A DNA stretch of 64,000 bases from Eutreptiella sp. 'Long Island Sound 2002' (GCA_964036045.1 OZ038385.1:43575722-43639721); one strand, 5' to 3'. Counted from the stretch's first letter, positions 11,601 to 22,144 are shown. Notes: a model not told the origin generated them from the letters alone. Made by a program: numbers and translations.

Positions 11601-13428
11601 GCTGTGTGACCAGGAGCCTGTGAAGTCTTTTCAGAAGGGCCCACCACCTGAAAAAGCAAAGCTAAAACGGTGGTGGACTTACCTGAGCCAGTTCAGGCTG
11701 ACAGTGCATCATATCCCCGGGATTAAGAATGAACTGTCTGACTATATATCGCGCAACAACTTCGATGCGCTTATTGGTGAGAGCTCTGAGGCGCTCGCCA
11801 AAGAGGCTTTCCAGCGTATGGATCTCCAGCTTGACCTGTCCATGCGCACTGCCGGAATCCTGGAGGGTTGGAGTCTAACCGACTATCAGTCAGAGTATGA
11901 AGAAATTCTCCAAACCCTCAGCACTGGTCTCGAACCCCGTGTCATTGACGGGCACCAGTGGTATAAAAACCATCAGTACCTCTTCTACGAGGACCGAATT
12001 GTGGTGCCTGAGGCACGACTGGATGGGTGCCTACAGTGGTCCCATCTCAGTTCTGGTCACACTGGCGCTAATTGCTCAGTGGACCTCTTCCGTGAGTGTT
12101 TCTACTCTAGTCTAACCCTGACCGAACTGAGGTCGCGTATGCAGACCATTTTGGATGCTTGTGGCTGTCATGCCAGCAAGCAGAGCGACAGTAGGGATAG
12201 GGGCCTGATCTCCAGCTTACCCATACCCTATTGTGCTAACTCTCTTCTCTACGTGGATTACATCCACGGCCTACCACGCTTTGGCGGCTATGATAGTTGC
12301 CTCGTGGTCACCTGTGGTCTATCTCGCTTCACCCGTGTGTTCCCTTGCAATAAGAAAATCACAGGTGAGCAGACTGTGAAAATGTTGGTCGAACAATGGT
12401 TCGAACCCTATGGAGCACCTAAGCAGGTGCACTCTGATGAGGATGTACGCATCCGCAGTGACACTGGGTGGTACAAACGAGTGCTAAATGCCCTCAACGT
12501 GGAGGTAACCACAGGTGTGCCCTATACCCACACGTCTAACCCTCTCTGTGAGAGACAGAACCGTGTGGTGGAGCAAAACTTAAGGATCCTGATGAAACAG
12601 GAGCGCACCAAGGACTGGGTACGCCTAGTGCCCTGGGCAGTGCTGTCCATGAACTCACAGCGGAGCTCTTCTACGGGTTTCACCCCCCACGAACTGTTCC
12701 ATGGAGGACGACCTGCTTGGTTCTTCAAAACCCCCTTCCCTGAGGACTTCAAGAGCCCTGTGGGAGATTGGCTGGAACACAAGCAGTCTCTGGCTAACAA
12801 GGCTGGTACTAACCTGAGGCACATTCGTGTCCGTGAACAGAGCCGACGGGGCCGCCTACGGCGACCTGCCAGCTTCAAGGTTGGTGACCTTGTTTTGGTA
12901 CACCATTCACGCCTACCCTCCTGGCCACGTAACTGCCTACAGGACCCTTACTTTGGACCCTATCCTATCATCAGGATAGATGGATCCAGGATCCATGTCA
13001 GGTGCAGTCCACGTCTAGGTGGTGAACTGCTGTGTGCACCTAAGCAGTTGAGGCACTATCACTCCCCTGACAACTTGTCTTGGGATGAGTGGCGCCTCAG
13101 CGACAGTGAGATTGAACGTATAGACCTAGAGAACGCTGCCAGCCCAGAGGAGGCAGACGAACTCGAAGAGATGACTGCCGATGAGATGGCAGTCGATGGT
13201 TACTACGTGGTTGCAGGTATTGCTCGCCACGAATATAAACAGGGCTGGAAATTCCTTACCCTGTGGGATGGCTATGGGTTGTCTGAGGCGACCTGGGAAC
13301 CTATGTCAGCCTTCATACAACCAGATGGGAGTATCAACCCCATCTTCCGCACTTACCTCGTTGAGAACAACGAGGGGCAGCTCCTAACCCGTGCTGAGAC
13401 TATGTCCCAGCGTAAGAAGCGAAACTAA
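8627..13428 (+). pseudogene. pol: pol of LTR-A: protease, Dam-like domain, RT, RNase H, integrase, chromodomain; one internal stop
   Basis: The open frame from ~8650 carries the aspartic protease motif LDTGA (about 8701) and a domain containing VELFAS and NPPF (about 9141-9420) resembling a Dam-type DNA methylase fold. A TAG at 9571-9573 interrupts the frame where LTR-B has a Ser codon. The same frame reopens as a 1244-residue stretch (9694-13428) with the RT box HIDD (about 10863), RNase H (ITDASDVGGGG, about 11315), an integrase zinc region (H-x4-H, later C and C), a D/D-35-E core (second D in HSDED about 12430, E in LCERQ), and a C-terminal chromodomain (YYVVAGIARHEY... TWEP). It is close to the intact Pol at 35670-40598. 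There is no ATG; expression would have been as Gag-Pol. Confidence 0.92.
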
Positions 13429-14710
13429 TTGCCCTGTGTCAGTCTACTGACAGGTGCAGTGAGCACTCTTCTGCACACGTGCCTGTGTATGGGTGTAAGA
13501 GCAGTTGTCACAGTTGCCCCGCATTGCATCGCAGGACAGGACCGTTAGCCCCCCGTGACAACCACTCCCTGGCCGAAGGCCATTGGTTTCTCACAGACTA
13601 CTGCTTACTGAGCACTGCACTGACCCTGTCTGTGCCCTGCAGACCCATGCCTATGGTTTCCAGCGTGGACCAGGTGGCCGCTTATCATGATTGCAGCCAC
13701 CCAGCAAGTGTGTGCCTTGTTGACCATGTGTTGCATGGGTACTGCCCTAATGTAATGACCTTGGAGAGCCAACGAAGAACGGCGGCTTACTACACCAGGG
13801 GGGAATGACAAGCAAGGTGTTATGAGGCAAGGTGTGTCTTCCCTCCTTGGGGACAAGCGAGCCCACAGTTAGGACCCCTGACTGGTCCACACCCATGGGG
13901 TTCTACCCTTCCTTACAGGGTTTACCATACCCCTAAGTGTGCTACGTATGTCTGTATGTGTCTCACTTCTCTCCCCAGCGTGGCTCCCGGAGACCGGGCT
14001 TCGCTGACGTCGGACCGCAGGTCCTAATCAGGTACTATTACCACTCCTATGGCGCCCAATTTCTGTGCTGGCGCCTATCCTTGGGGTAAGACGGCAAAAG
14101 CCCTACCTACTAGAGGGGAGGGGTGGCCAGGTGTGCTAAGGGCATACAAAACGCCCATTTTTGCTACAGGCCAAAAGCTAACGCACTCCCCTGCCCACGA
14201 GGAGAAGCACGCGGGACAGGAGACACCACTACACTACACTCACTAACGCCAGCACCGGCCTTCGAAGGCAGGGTGAGCACTCATCACTTGCACTCCACTC
14301 CTGCCAGGCCTGCTGACCCTAACCCCTACACACCCTACTTGGGGCTGCTGTCCAGGAAGACTCAGGCCCTAGTGGCCCTCCTGTGAAGAGGACAAGAGAA
14401 CACAGCGCTCCTAAGCAGCTGTGGCCTAACAGGGGACGCCACAACGCGTTTCCCCTGCTTGGGCTTCGAGGGAAGGGGTGCTCTCGTTGCGTGCACAGCG
14501 CAGATGTCGTTGAAGTCGAACTGCCCTCGCCAGTCCTGGCTGAGGCACAGTCATTTGATTTGTGATCAGCGCCCCTGTTTGCTGGGGCAGAAAAATGGAT
14601 AGCCGCCGAAGGCAGCTGCTGCGTGCACCAATCACCCTTAACCTCTCCCACCTGTACAACAGAGGCAAATGAAGGGGCGTTTGCGGCGGAGGAACCAAGC
14701 CACACTCCCC

Positions 14711-14743
14711 GTATTATACGGTTCTCAGTGTGACCTATAATAC
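14711..14743 (+). other. Conserved hairpin 1 (GTATTATA / TATAATAC)
   Basis: Perfect 8-bp arms flank a 17-nt loop containing ttctcagtgtg. The same arms and loop core occur at 41446-41478 in LTR-B. It could be an RNA or DNA element; function unknown. Confidence 0.6.
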
Positions 14744-14803
14744 ACTGTCCGCAAACACGCTGAAGATTCAGCTACCCCTGTCAAGCAAGCAAGCTTTAAG
14801 AAA

Positions 14804-14837
14804 CTCCTCGGGTTCTCTTAAAGAACGTACCGAGGAG
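14804..14837 (+). other. Conserved hairpin 2 (CTCCTCGG ... CCGAGGAG enclosing GTTCT/AGAAC)
   Basis: The outer stem is 8 bp and the inner stem GTTCT/AGAAC has a CTTAA loop. The LTR-B counterpart at 41540-41573 keeps the inner stem perfectly and the outer stem with one mismatch. It may be a packaging or translation signal. Confidence 0.6.
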
Positions 14838-15827
14838 CCTCTGGGTAACCTAAACAAGGTTTACCGTGCGCAATTCGCGTGGCCTACCCTTTAATGCATC
14901 ATGTGCACGCAGGGAGAGGAGGCTGAACCACTGACTCAACCAGGAGGTGAGCTCCTCCTGGGCTAACCTACCTTACTCACCATGCATCGTGTGAATGCCG
15001 AATTGAAACGAACACAAAACAAGCCTAAGCGTTTTAAGCAACCCTACTTTAACGCCACGGCCGCACACGAACAAACGCTTTCTGTACTTACCTGTGAAGA
15101 AGAAAACAAGGGTGAATTTGGGATACAGGTAAAGCGTCACAGCGTGTGGATGCCTCGATTAGGCACATGCATTGCGAGCACAGCGCATATTCTAACCCTA
15201 CGTGCGCGCTGCGCGCTCGATTCGCATCACATACCTTTCATTCCTGTTTTTACCTGTGCAGAGCACGAGAGAAGAACACCCGACCCCCCAATGAGCACAG
15301 CGTTGACAACCCTAACGTTTTGACGAAACAACCAACACGAACGCAATGCGTAAGTGTGAGGTGACACTGACATACCTGAGAGATGGGTTGTTGACCTGCT
15401 CTGTGGTGTGGGCTGAATTTGAATACTTGACTCTGAAGTTTGTAAAAATTTTGATGCAACTGTGCAAAAATTTTCTTTGAAACTTTAAAAACTACGGCTC
15501 ATACCTTCTTTTCCAAAAGCCGTTTACGCTTGCGCAACCCTTTTCTTGGAGTCCGCTTCCTTTGCGCTTGTCTGCGACTTTAAGATATGTGTAAAAATGA
15601 AGATTTCCCGCGTGGTTTCGTCGATTTTTAACGATTACACTTGCTAAATCGCAACCCCTTCCGCTAGACCGTAGGAATCACTCCCTGCTGGTTATATTTT
15701 CTATTTTTTCCAGCTCCTGGGGGTTTGTGTCCTCCATTAGGAGTATTGCTCCGCCCTGGCCTTTGGTCAGGACGTTTACTAAAACGCTGTTCATACAGCG
15801 ATAGCCGTCCGCATTAGAGCGTTCGAA

Positions 15828-15896
15828 TGTACCCTAGTGGGCAAGCACATGTGCTCTAGGGAGGGAGTCCTGGGTTCAATTCCCACTACCCCCAAA
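15828..15896 (+). other. tRNA-like segment with Pol III A/B-box resemblance
   Basis: ctagtgggcaagca resembles an A box and ggttcaattcc matches the B-box consensus GGTTCNANTCC. The T-arm is nearly formed (TGGG/CCCA), but the acceptor stem does not pair, so this is not a functional tRNA. A related sequence lies inside the LTRs of LTR-B, G1 and G2. Confidence 0.45.
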
Positions 15897-16122
15897 CTTT
15901 TTCCAAAAGTTTTCGTCGCACGCCGGCGACTTTTGAGGAATGCCCCATCGAAGGGACATCATTCACGGTACATTACACTGTTTTTCAAGGGTACCTACAG
16001 TGTGATAGGCTTCTATGAAGTGATGAGGATGTTTTTGGTAAGTTTAATGCATTTTCTGAGGTAATTTTGGGAATATCTGAGCCTTTTTCCTTGGTCCTAC
16101 TAGCTTGATCAACTAGTACTCC

Positions 16123-16129
16123 AGGGGGG
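16123..16129 (+). promoter_or_regulatory. Polypurine tract of LTR-A
   Basis: aggggggag spans the junction with the 3' LTR. The same G-run precedes the 3' LTR of LTR-B. Confidence 0.8.
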
Positions 16130-16839
16130 AGTAAGAAAAAGTCACTGCCATGTCTTTCTTGGAGGGCTTGATCCAGGCTAAGCCCCCCTTAAAACCCTTT
16201 GTTGATGCTAAGACAAACTTAAGTGTTTTTATCTCTCTTTTGTTGCCTAAAGTACACTTTCTCAAAGTAACTAGGGTTGTGACCCTAGCCCCCCCATGAA
16301 GTTCACCCCTACCACTCAACTGAGCGGAGGTACCTTCCTTCATGGAGGACATACCAAAATAAATCAGGCATTTCATGCTTGTTGGCCTTGGAGGTTAAGC
16401 CTAGTGGTCTCCCACCCCAAGACCCCTATACTCAATTGTTTCTACCACTTATTGTGGTCCTACTTTGTAACTGTTTCTGAATTCAGTTGCTTGGCCAAGT
16501 CATTTTCTGTGTGGTCCTGACATCTATGCCTCTCAGTCCTAACCAGCACCATTTCACCCAAAAGAGTGCACATGAAGTGCCTAATGCAACCTCTGAGGCT
16601 AGAGTCTGACCAATTTTCATATAAAATCTTTTGTATTATCCATTTGTGATTGAATCTATGTGCATAAACCTGCTTTGTCTATCTGCAGCCCTTCTGTGTT
16701 ACACTGGATTCCAAAACCAATCATTGACTCGATCCACATCCTCTTATTGCTCTACTTGCTGCTTTGGTTTGGGTTTTCAACTACAAAACCTGCAGGACAT
16801 CATCAAAATATCTAGGGCATAAAGCAAGGACATCTTTCT
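16130..16839 (+). repeat. 3' LTR of LTR-A
   Basis: It matches 5645-6354 with about seven substitutions and is followed directly by the TSD ggtgg. The minus-strand ORF that enters it from the right (peptide ending KMSLLYALDILMM...) is read-through of the disrupted host ORF, not a gene. Confidence 0.93.
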
Positions 16840-16844
16840 GGTGG

Positions 16845-18784
16845 TGGACGCGGGTTGGGCTGTGATGCGGGCGGGCTTGTGGGCGGCGGCTTCTGCTGCG
16901 GCCAAGGCGGGGAGGATGGAGGGCATGTCCTCAGGCTGTAGGTTGGGGGCGGGCGGCTGGGGGGGCCCGGTCGTGACCTGGCGGCCCGGCGGGCCGATCT
17001 GGTCGGCAGCGGCGGGGGAGGGAGGCGCGGGGCTGTGGCCTTCTCCTTCCGGGCTTGGCTGGGCCGGGGTCCTGCAATGTGTGAGGTTGTGTGGGCTGGC
17101 GTCCGCGGGGGGGAACAGTTCGCGTGGGCTGCATTCAGGGGCCGGGGGGGGTGGGCCTGGGTCTTCTGGGGTGTGCGGGGGGGGCGTGTGCGGGCCGCTG
17201 GGTGGGGTGGGCGTGCCGCGGAGCGCGGGGCTCCTCTCGGCGGGTGTGTGCGGGTTGTCGAGTGTGGGGGGTGGTGAGGGGTGTCCGGCGGGTGGGTGTG
17301 TGCCGGGCGTGTGCTGGTGTTCGGGCGGGTGGGGGAGGCCCGTGTCGCGGGGCCCGGGGGTGCGCGCGATGGTGGGCGTGTGTGGGTCTCTGGGTGAGCA
17401 GCGAGAGGGGAGGGGCATGGGCGGGGATTGTGCGGTGGGGGGTGTTGTGTCGGTGTATGTGTCCGCTCGCCGCGGCGCGCTTGCGTGGTCAGTTGTAGGC
17501 CAGGCGGTTTGGAGGAGAAGCTTGCCGTCCTCTGCTGCCGCGGCAAGGACTTTGCAGACCAGCTTGCGTATCTGGTGGACCTCTTGGTCAGTGGTGGGAA
17601 GGGGGTATGCTAGCTCTGGGCTAAGACCCACGCGGCTGAGGACCCTGTGGATGGCGTGGTACCCGCAGGTGAGGGAGTGCTGCGGTCTGGGGGGGGGGGG
17701 GGGGGGGTTGGCCGCGTGTCCGGGCCCGCCTCGATTTGTGTGTGGGCGGTGGGGACGGCCCAAATCCAGGGCACGGTCCCCGTGGGTGGCCAGCGGCTCT
17801 GGATCCAGTGGGTCAGGCAGAGCATGGCCAGTCCCAGGTGGTAGCCCGCCTTCCCTGAGGTGATTTGGGCCAGGGCGCGGGCTGGGGGCTTTTCCCCTGG
17901 CTGGAGGACGCCCCTGAGGACCCTGTGCTGGGTGGGGGGGTCCCCTACTGCCCCTGGTGGGGCGGCCCCTGGGGCGAGCATGGTGTCTGTCCCTTTGATG
18001 AGCCATTGCGGGCCGGGGGACGTAGCCGTAGCGGCTATCACGTAGTAGTGCCCGCGCTCGAGGACTGTAACCCAGACCTCCGGCGGGGGGTGGTCACTGT
18101 CTGTAGGTGGGGGGGGGAGGTCGTCGTCTGGGGTGCGGAGGCCGGCGGCGCGGAGGGCGGTGTCGCGGGTTGGTGCGGTGGCCTGTTCCCACTGCTCCAG
18201 GCGGTTCGGGTCCGCTGGGTGGTCCTTCTCCGCTGGGGCCCGTCGTAGGCGTACGGTCCCTCGACGTGTGACGTTGATGTCGGTGTCGTGTGTCAGGGCC
18301 TGGCCCCACTCGATGGGGGGGATCCAAACGTGCTGGCCCTGGGTGTGTTTGCGGGCTCACCAGAGTACGAGGTCTACGATGGTCTCCTGGAGGCCGTTGC
18401 CTGGGTGGTCAGGTCCCGGAGGGCTTTGACGATGAGCTTGGTCCAGTCCTCTTGTAGGCGGTTCCAGCCCACGGGGGTGGTCAGGGCCCTGCCTTGGAGG
18501 GTTGCTCGGAGGAGGTCGCGGTCGCGGATGGTGGCCGGTATGAGGGGGGGGTGTCCTGGGTCCGGGGGGGGTTGGCTGGATGGGTTGCCGGGGTCTTGCG
18601 CGTCTACGTCGACGTATGGTTGGCCCTGGTTGGGCTCGACCGGGCTGGGCGGTGCCGGGTGGCTTCTTGGGTGAGAGATGGGCTTCGGGGCGCTGTGGTG
18701 GTGTCTTGGAGGCCTGCGGATGGAGATGGGGGGCGCGTGCGGGGCGCGGAGTGGGTTAGCGGACGTCTGGGTCATGCACGGCAT
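16845..18784 (-). pseudogene. N-terminal part of the LINE-like protein, with possible Ulp1-like cysteine peptidase
   Basis: This is the upstream half of the ORF split by LTR-A. It has a Pro-rich start (MTQTSANPLRAPH), then a frame with WIPPIEWGQALTH, then ERGHYYVIAATATS followed by PQWLIKGTDTM, and, after a frameshift in a 19-G run (17689-17707), QHSLTCGYHAIHRVLSRVG. The order His, acidic residue, Gln, Cys resembles C48/Ulp1-type cysteine peptidases. This is motif-level only. A long Pro-rich tail follows to 16845. Breaks seen are an in-frame TGA near 18358, a probable shift near 18400, and the homopolymer shift. It begins just after the end of the 18756-19493 fragment. Confidence 0.45.
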
Positions 18785-19493
18785 GGTAATGGATGAGACG
18801 CTGCATGTGTTCCCTGGCGGTGGGGTCGGTGAGTTGCTCCGCGTGTGTTAACAGGAGGTGTTTGCGGTGTACCATTTGGGCCGCTGCTCTGCGGACTGCT
18901 TCTAGCTGGAGGTGCGCTGCTGCCTCCATGGCGCTTTCCGTGTGTTTGGTGAGGTGTCGGTGCAGGGCCTGTGTCACCGCCCCTCTCATGGTGGCTTCTT
19001 TGACCAGGGGATCCCGGAAGAGGTGTTCGCTGGCCTGGTGTGCGTGGCTGTGGGTTGGCCATCCTTCGTGTTGTCGTAGGGTTTCCGCCGGGGACCAGCC
19101 CACTAGCGTGTCCCTGCCTGTATGGAGGGGGCATTTCTTGAAGTGTTCCCAGTCCTCCGGGGTGGTGTGGTCGCACGGGCAACCGGTGTGTTCTTCGGGG
19201 ACGTGGATGTGCTTGCGGGCGAGCCATCTGGCGACCCTGGTGAGGAATGGTAGTTGCTCCCTGAGGAGCTGGATGCATCGTTTTTGGAGCTGGGCTGGGA
19301 CGTTTGCTGGGCGCGGTGCTGAGTGGTAGAGGGGTATTTGCAGTCTGTCCTGGAGCTTCTGGATGTGCGCCCGGCTGTTTGCGTCGCCAAGCACGCAGGC
19401 GAGATGTTGGATGGGGTTGGGGTAGTGGTATGCTCTGTCGTGGGAGGAATAGGGGGCGTCCTCTGGTACCCAGTCCGGGGTCTGATGGAGGCC
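18756..19493 (-). pseudogene. C-terminal fragment of a LINE-type ORF2
   Basis: About 240 codons are open from the junction with gag remnant G1 (DWVPEDAPYSSHD...) to a stop at 18756. The stretch TGCPCDHTTPEDWEHFKKCPL, with its Cys/His spacing, is typical of the zinc-binding segment after reverse transcriptase in non-LTR ORF2 proteins; an Ala/Arg-rich helical tail follows. The RT and endonuclease are absent, consistent with 5' truncation on insertion into gag. No poly-A tail is seen; another LINE-like ORF follows within 30 bp. Family assignment is by motif resemblance. Confidence 0.45.
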
Positions 19494-19632
19494 TCAGAGG
19501 GCGAAGCAGAAGTCATGGACGGCGGCTCATCATCAGAGGGGTCTCCGCTAAGGTCACTAGAGCCATAGGGCTCCACGTCAACCATTGCCCTCAGGGCTGT
19601 CAGCCCCAGCCGGTCCAGCTCGACTCTCGTGG
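19494..19632 (-). pseudogene. gag: Internal gag fragment of remnant G1
   Basis: It encodes ALRAMVDVEPYGSSDLSGD..., nearly the same as LTR-B Gag around 34160-34290. It continues the G1 gag of 26729-27691 after removal of transposon T. Similarity to LTR-B Gag stops near 19493, where the LINE-like sequence begins. Confidence 0.8.
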
Positions 19633-19634
19633 AA

Positions 19635-19670
19635 TGAAATGCAGCGTTCTAGGGCGTGGTGCGGAACCCC
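19635..19670 (+). repeat. Left TIR of transposon T
   Basis: It begins TGAAATGCAGCG and ends GGAACCCC. It matches the reverse complement of 26691-26726 except at positions 3-4. Confidence 0.88.
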
Positions 19671-19826
19671 TAGTTAGAACGCAATTTCTGGAAAACCCAC
19701 CTACCCTCAATTTTGGGGCAAACCACCTAAAAAAATGGATTCAGCACCCTCAAAAAACCCCCATCCCCTTTCTTTCCCCACATAACCCTCATCGTAGGGG
19801 TGGTTTTTGGGGGGGGGGTCAAACAG

Positions 19827-19955
19827 TTAGAGCACAGTTAGAACAGAGTTAGAACGCAGTTAGAGCACTTTGCTATAACTAGTTATCGCGCTAGTTATCG
19901 CGCGATAACTCAGTTATCGCGCAGTTATCGCGGGTAGTTATCGCGCACCCCTCCT
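19827..19955. repeat. Array 1 of transposon T (GTTATCGCG / GTTAGAAC motifs)
   Basis: Repeated gttagagca/gttagaac units are followed by several gttatcgcg copies in both orientations. The array lies between the left TIR and the end of the transposase ORF. Confidence 0.75.
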
Positions 19956-21674
19956 CCCTCTCTCCCTAGGACAAACAACACAAAACACTTGGCACAAAGC
20001 ATCTGTGGTCGTTTTGCATACAAAGTCATCACTGTCTGAGGCCTTGGCTGCCTCCAGTCCCAAAAGCCCTTGCTCCAGGGCGTTCATGGACATGCAATGG
20101 TGCATGTGGCGGAGGGACATACTTGGCCTCACCAAGGACCAACCCTTAAAACAATTTTTGAGCCTCCTCTTGTAAGGCCCATGCCGATACTCCGTTGGGA
20201 TGGAGGAAAACTGAAAAATGTTCCTCCATTTCTCGGCAAAAAAGGTGGAATGTGCCAAGCACCAATGGATCCACCTGGTGGGGGACCAACCTGAGTCTCC
20301 CCACGCTTTTGAAAATCTTGTGGTCAACGCACGGTGGCGTTCCACTTGGGTTAGAGTGTACAACTCCCTCACCCTCCAAAGCTCATACAAACCCTCAATG
20401 CATTTGACCATGACATGCACAACAACCCATAACATAGGTCCCCCAGGGGTCCTCACTGTGGGGACATGCTCTTTGAGGCAATCCACAAATTGCCTTTGGA
20501 AGGGGGGGGAGGTTAGGAAAACTTTGGTGCTTGTTAGATCGAAATCTTTTTCTGTGGCCCTTGAGGCCGATGGGAGGCGTTCCCTCAGAGGGATGCCTGA
20601 GGTCTCATCCTTGAGGGCTTGTTTGAAGGCCTGCAAAGCTGCAAGAGCTTGGGCCTTACCAGGGGTACCAGGGGGGAGGGCCTGAAGGGTGGTCTCAATG
20701 CGCTTTGCAATGCCGTTTAGGATGCGGCATGCTGCATGTTGGTAGTCCCCCGGCCGCCTATCAGGGGTCACACTTCTCAAGAATGCCCCCCATCTTGAGG
20801 TGGACTCCACCCCCATTTGCTCAACAATCCCATTGGGGTCTTTGCACAACCAACACTTAGACCCAGCCCCCCCCATTGCTTGCATCCCCTTCCCATCCCC
20901 TGTCAAAATGACAGTGCAAGTCAAAAATTGGTTTTGAAAGAGGACAACGTCCTCTTCCACATCCCTCACCTCTTGGTTGAGGTTGGCGGAGATGTCCAGG
21001 CTTCTCAAAAAAGCCTGTTCATCCCCGCCATCCATGCAAAACCATGAGGCCCATAGCTTCACCTTCGAAGCATATTTTGCCCCCCCCCATACATTAACCC
21101 ATACATCCGCACGGGTAGAGGATGCCTTCCACAAGGAAGTCGCATCAACTGAAATAACAATATTGGCAACCCCACTAGGGGGGGGTTTCCCAATAACTCG
21201 GGCCATAGATATTGCATTTTGCACAATTGATTGCAAAGGCACATGGGCAGCTGCCCTATTGCGGCCTGTGGTAGACTTTACAATGGTGGTTTGGGGAAAG
21301 TAGGGCATGATCCGTTGCCGAACGGTCCTTAGGTCCCGTTGTGTGCAACGGCGGGGCATTCGCAAAAGGGCCCGTTGGGAGAGATGGATGCTGCATGCCA
21401 TGCGTAGCATGCTCAGGGCCTCATGCTCCTGAGCTGTTAATGCAAGATGGCCGCCAAGTGGGCCAGACAGGGCAGTGCACGCCCCACCACTTGAACAAGC
21501 TTCGCCTTTGGTGTTGGTGCCACACACGACGTCTGGGTCACCCAATAGAACTGGCACCAGCCGCTGAACCGCCTTCAAACGCCGCCGCCGGGCCTTGGGG
21601 CACTGCAGATCGGTGTACCGCCGGAGGTTAGCTGTGTTGAGAGCCCCCAGGGCCTCATTGACAGCACTGTCCAT
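19938..21674 (-). CDS. Candidate D/D/E (RNase H-fold) transposase of T
   Basis: 578 residues from the ATG at 21674 (the frame extends 21 codons further upstream without another ATG). Candidate acidic residues are D177 (ISVDATSLWK), D260 (LTGDGKGMQ) and E495 (SIPTEYRHG); a CX2C pair (KCWLC) lies just after the second Asp. Spacing of about 83 and 235 residues fits transposases with a large helical insertion before the final Glu (hAT, RAG/Transib, KDZ types). Conserved-looking His/Cys (HWCLAHSTFF) precede the Glu. The single frame has no internal stop, so the protein may be functional. Array 2 lies just upstream and would be its control region. The catalytic assignment is by eye, not by alignment. 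Confidence 0.6.
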   Translation of the reverse strand: MDSAVNEALGALNTANLRRYTDLQCPKARRRRLKAVQRLVPVLLGDPDVVCGTNTKGEACSSGGACTALSGPLGGHLALTAQEHEALSMLRMACSIHLSQRALLRMPRRCTQRDLRTVRQRIMPYFPQTTIVKSTTGRNRAAAHVPLQSIVQNAISMARVIGKPPPSGVANIVISVDATSLWKASSTRADVWVNVWGGAKYASKVKLWASWFCMDGGDEQAFLRSLDISANLNQEVRDVEEDVVLFQNQFLTCTVILTGDGKGMQAMGGAGSKCWLCKDPNGIVEQMGVESTSRWGAFLRSVTPDRRPGDYQHAACRILNGIAKRIETTLQALPPGTPGKAQALAALQAFKQALKDETSGIPLRERLPSASRATEKDFDLTSTKVFLTSPPFQRQFVDCLKEHVPTVRTPGGPMLWVVVHVMVKCIEGLYELWRVRELYTLTQVERHRALTTRFSKAWGDSGWSPTRWIHWCLAHSTFFAEKWRNIFQFSSIPTEYRHGPYKRRLKNCFKGWSLVRPSMSLRHMHHCMSMNALEQGLLGLEAAKASDSDDFVCKTTTDALCQVFCVVCPRERGRRGAR

Positions 21675-21734
21675 GAAGAATAAGAGGACCTGGACACGAA
21701 ATGAGGGAGGGTTTTGAAGCAAGGGCCCAAAAAA

Positions 21735-21935
21735 CACACGCGATAACCCACGCGATAGCCCCCGCGATAACTAGGTTATCGCGCGATAACCCCCGCGATA
21801 ACCCCCCGTGATAACTAGTTAGAGCGCGATAACCCCCCGCGATAACTAGTTAGAGCACCCAGTTAGAGCGCGATAACCCCCGCGATAACTAGTTAGAGCA
21901 GGGGTTAGTGCGCACTAACTGGTGGGGTTAGAGCA
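21735..21935. repeat. Array 2 of transposon T, upstream of the transposase
   Basis: About eight CGCGATAAC copies alternate with TAGTTAGAGC units. The 16-bp palindrome GTTATCGCGCGATAAC occurs near 21777. Its position immediately 5' of the transposase suggests a promoter or protein-binding array. Confidence 0.8.
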
Positions 21936-22144
21936 AGCGTTGGGCACCCTAAAACCTTCACAAACGTTGATTTTGCACCCAGGAAACCTTGGAGATGTCA
22001 GCAATGTGCAGGCACGGGGTACATGGCGCTACAATCACAAATTCAAATCAGTCAAATGGACATGTTCCGGGCTAGTTGCCCCTCCTCAGAGTCCACAGAG
22101 TACAGTAATAGAAATAGTGAACAATAATCGAATCACAAATAACA
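21936..22144. other. Spacer in T, no gene seen
   Basis: The motif gttgggcaccctaaaac near 21939 recurs as attgggcaccctaaaac near 22169, so the spacer is bounded by a short direct repeat. No ORF of note. Confidence 0.5.

Larger units (their letters stand above)
13429..16129 (+). other. Long 3' noncoding region of LTR-A with conserved structured segments
   Basis: No coding signal is convincing across 2.7 kb. The stretch 14040-14910 aligns with 40760-41640 in LTR-B (tgcgcccaatttctgtgctggcg; ggggacgccacaacgcgttt; caaggtttaccgtgcgca), although the LTRs differ. The match includes two hairpins at 14711-14743 and 14804-14837. The stretch 13505-13590 resembles 1508-1590. A tRNA-like segment lies near 15828-15896. 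Confidence 0.75.
5645..16839 (+). mobile_element. LTR-A: 11.2-kb chromodomain Ty3-type retrotransposon, decayed coding region
   Basis: Both 710-bp LTRs are present (5645-6354 and 16130-16839), about seven differences apart by eye (~1.0%). The target-site duplication ggtgg lies at 5640-5644 and 16840-16844. LTR ends are AG...CT rather than TG...CA, and the same termini are seen in LTR-B. A primer site follows the 5' LTR and a G-run polypurine tract precedes the 3' LTR. Gag and Pol are recognisable but broken by premature stops and frameshifts, so this copy would need enzymes supplied in trans. It sits inside the minus-strand LINE-like ORF. Confidence 0.93.

Noticed and set aside
14982-15323. 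Extra accessory gene downstream of LTR-A pol
   Set aside because: Short ORF not conserved in the matching region of LTR-B.
15828-15896. Functional tRNA gene
   Set aside because: B box and part of the T arm fit, but no acceptor stem pairs and no convincing anticodon arm at this copy.
16113-16376. Protein MKCLIYFG... within both LTR-A LTRs
   Set aside because: Antisense to the LTR; its extension at the left copy is accidental read-through into the interrupted ORF.
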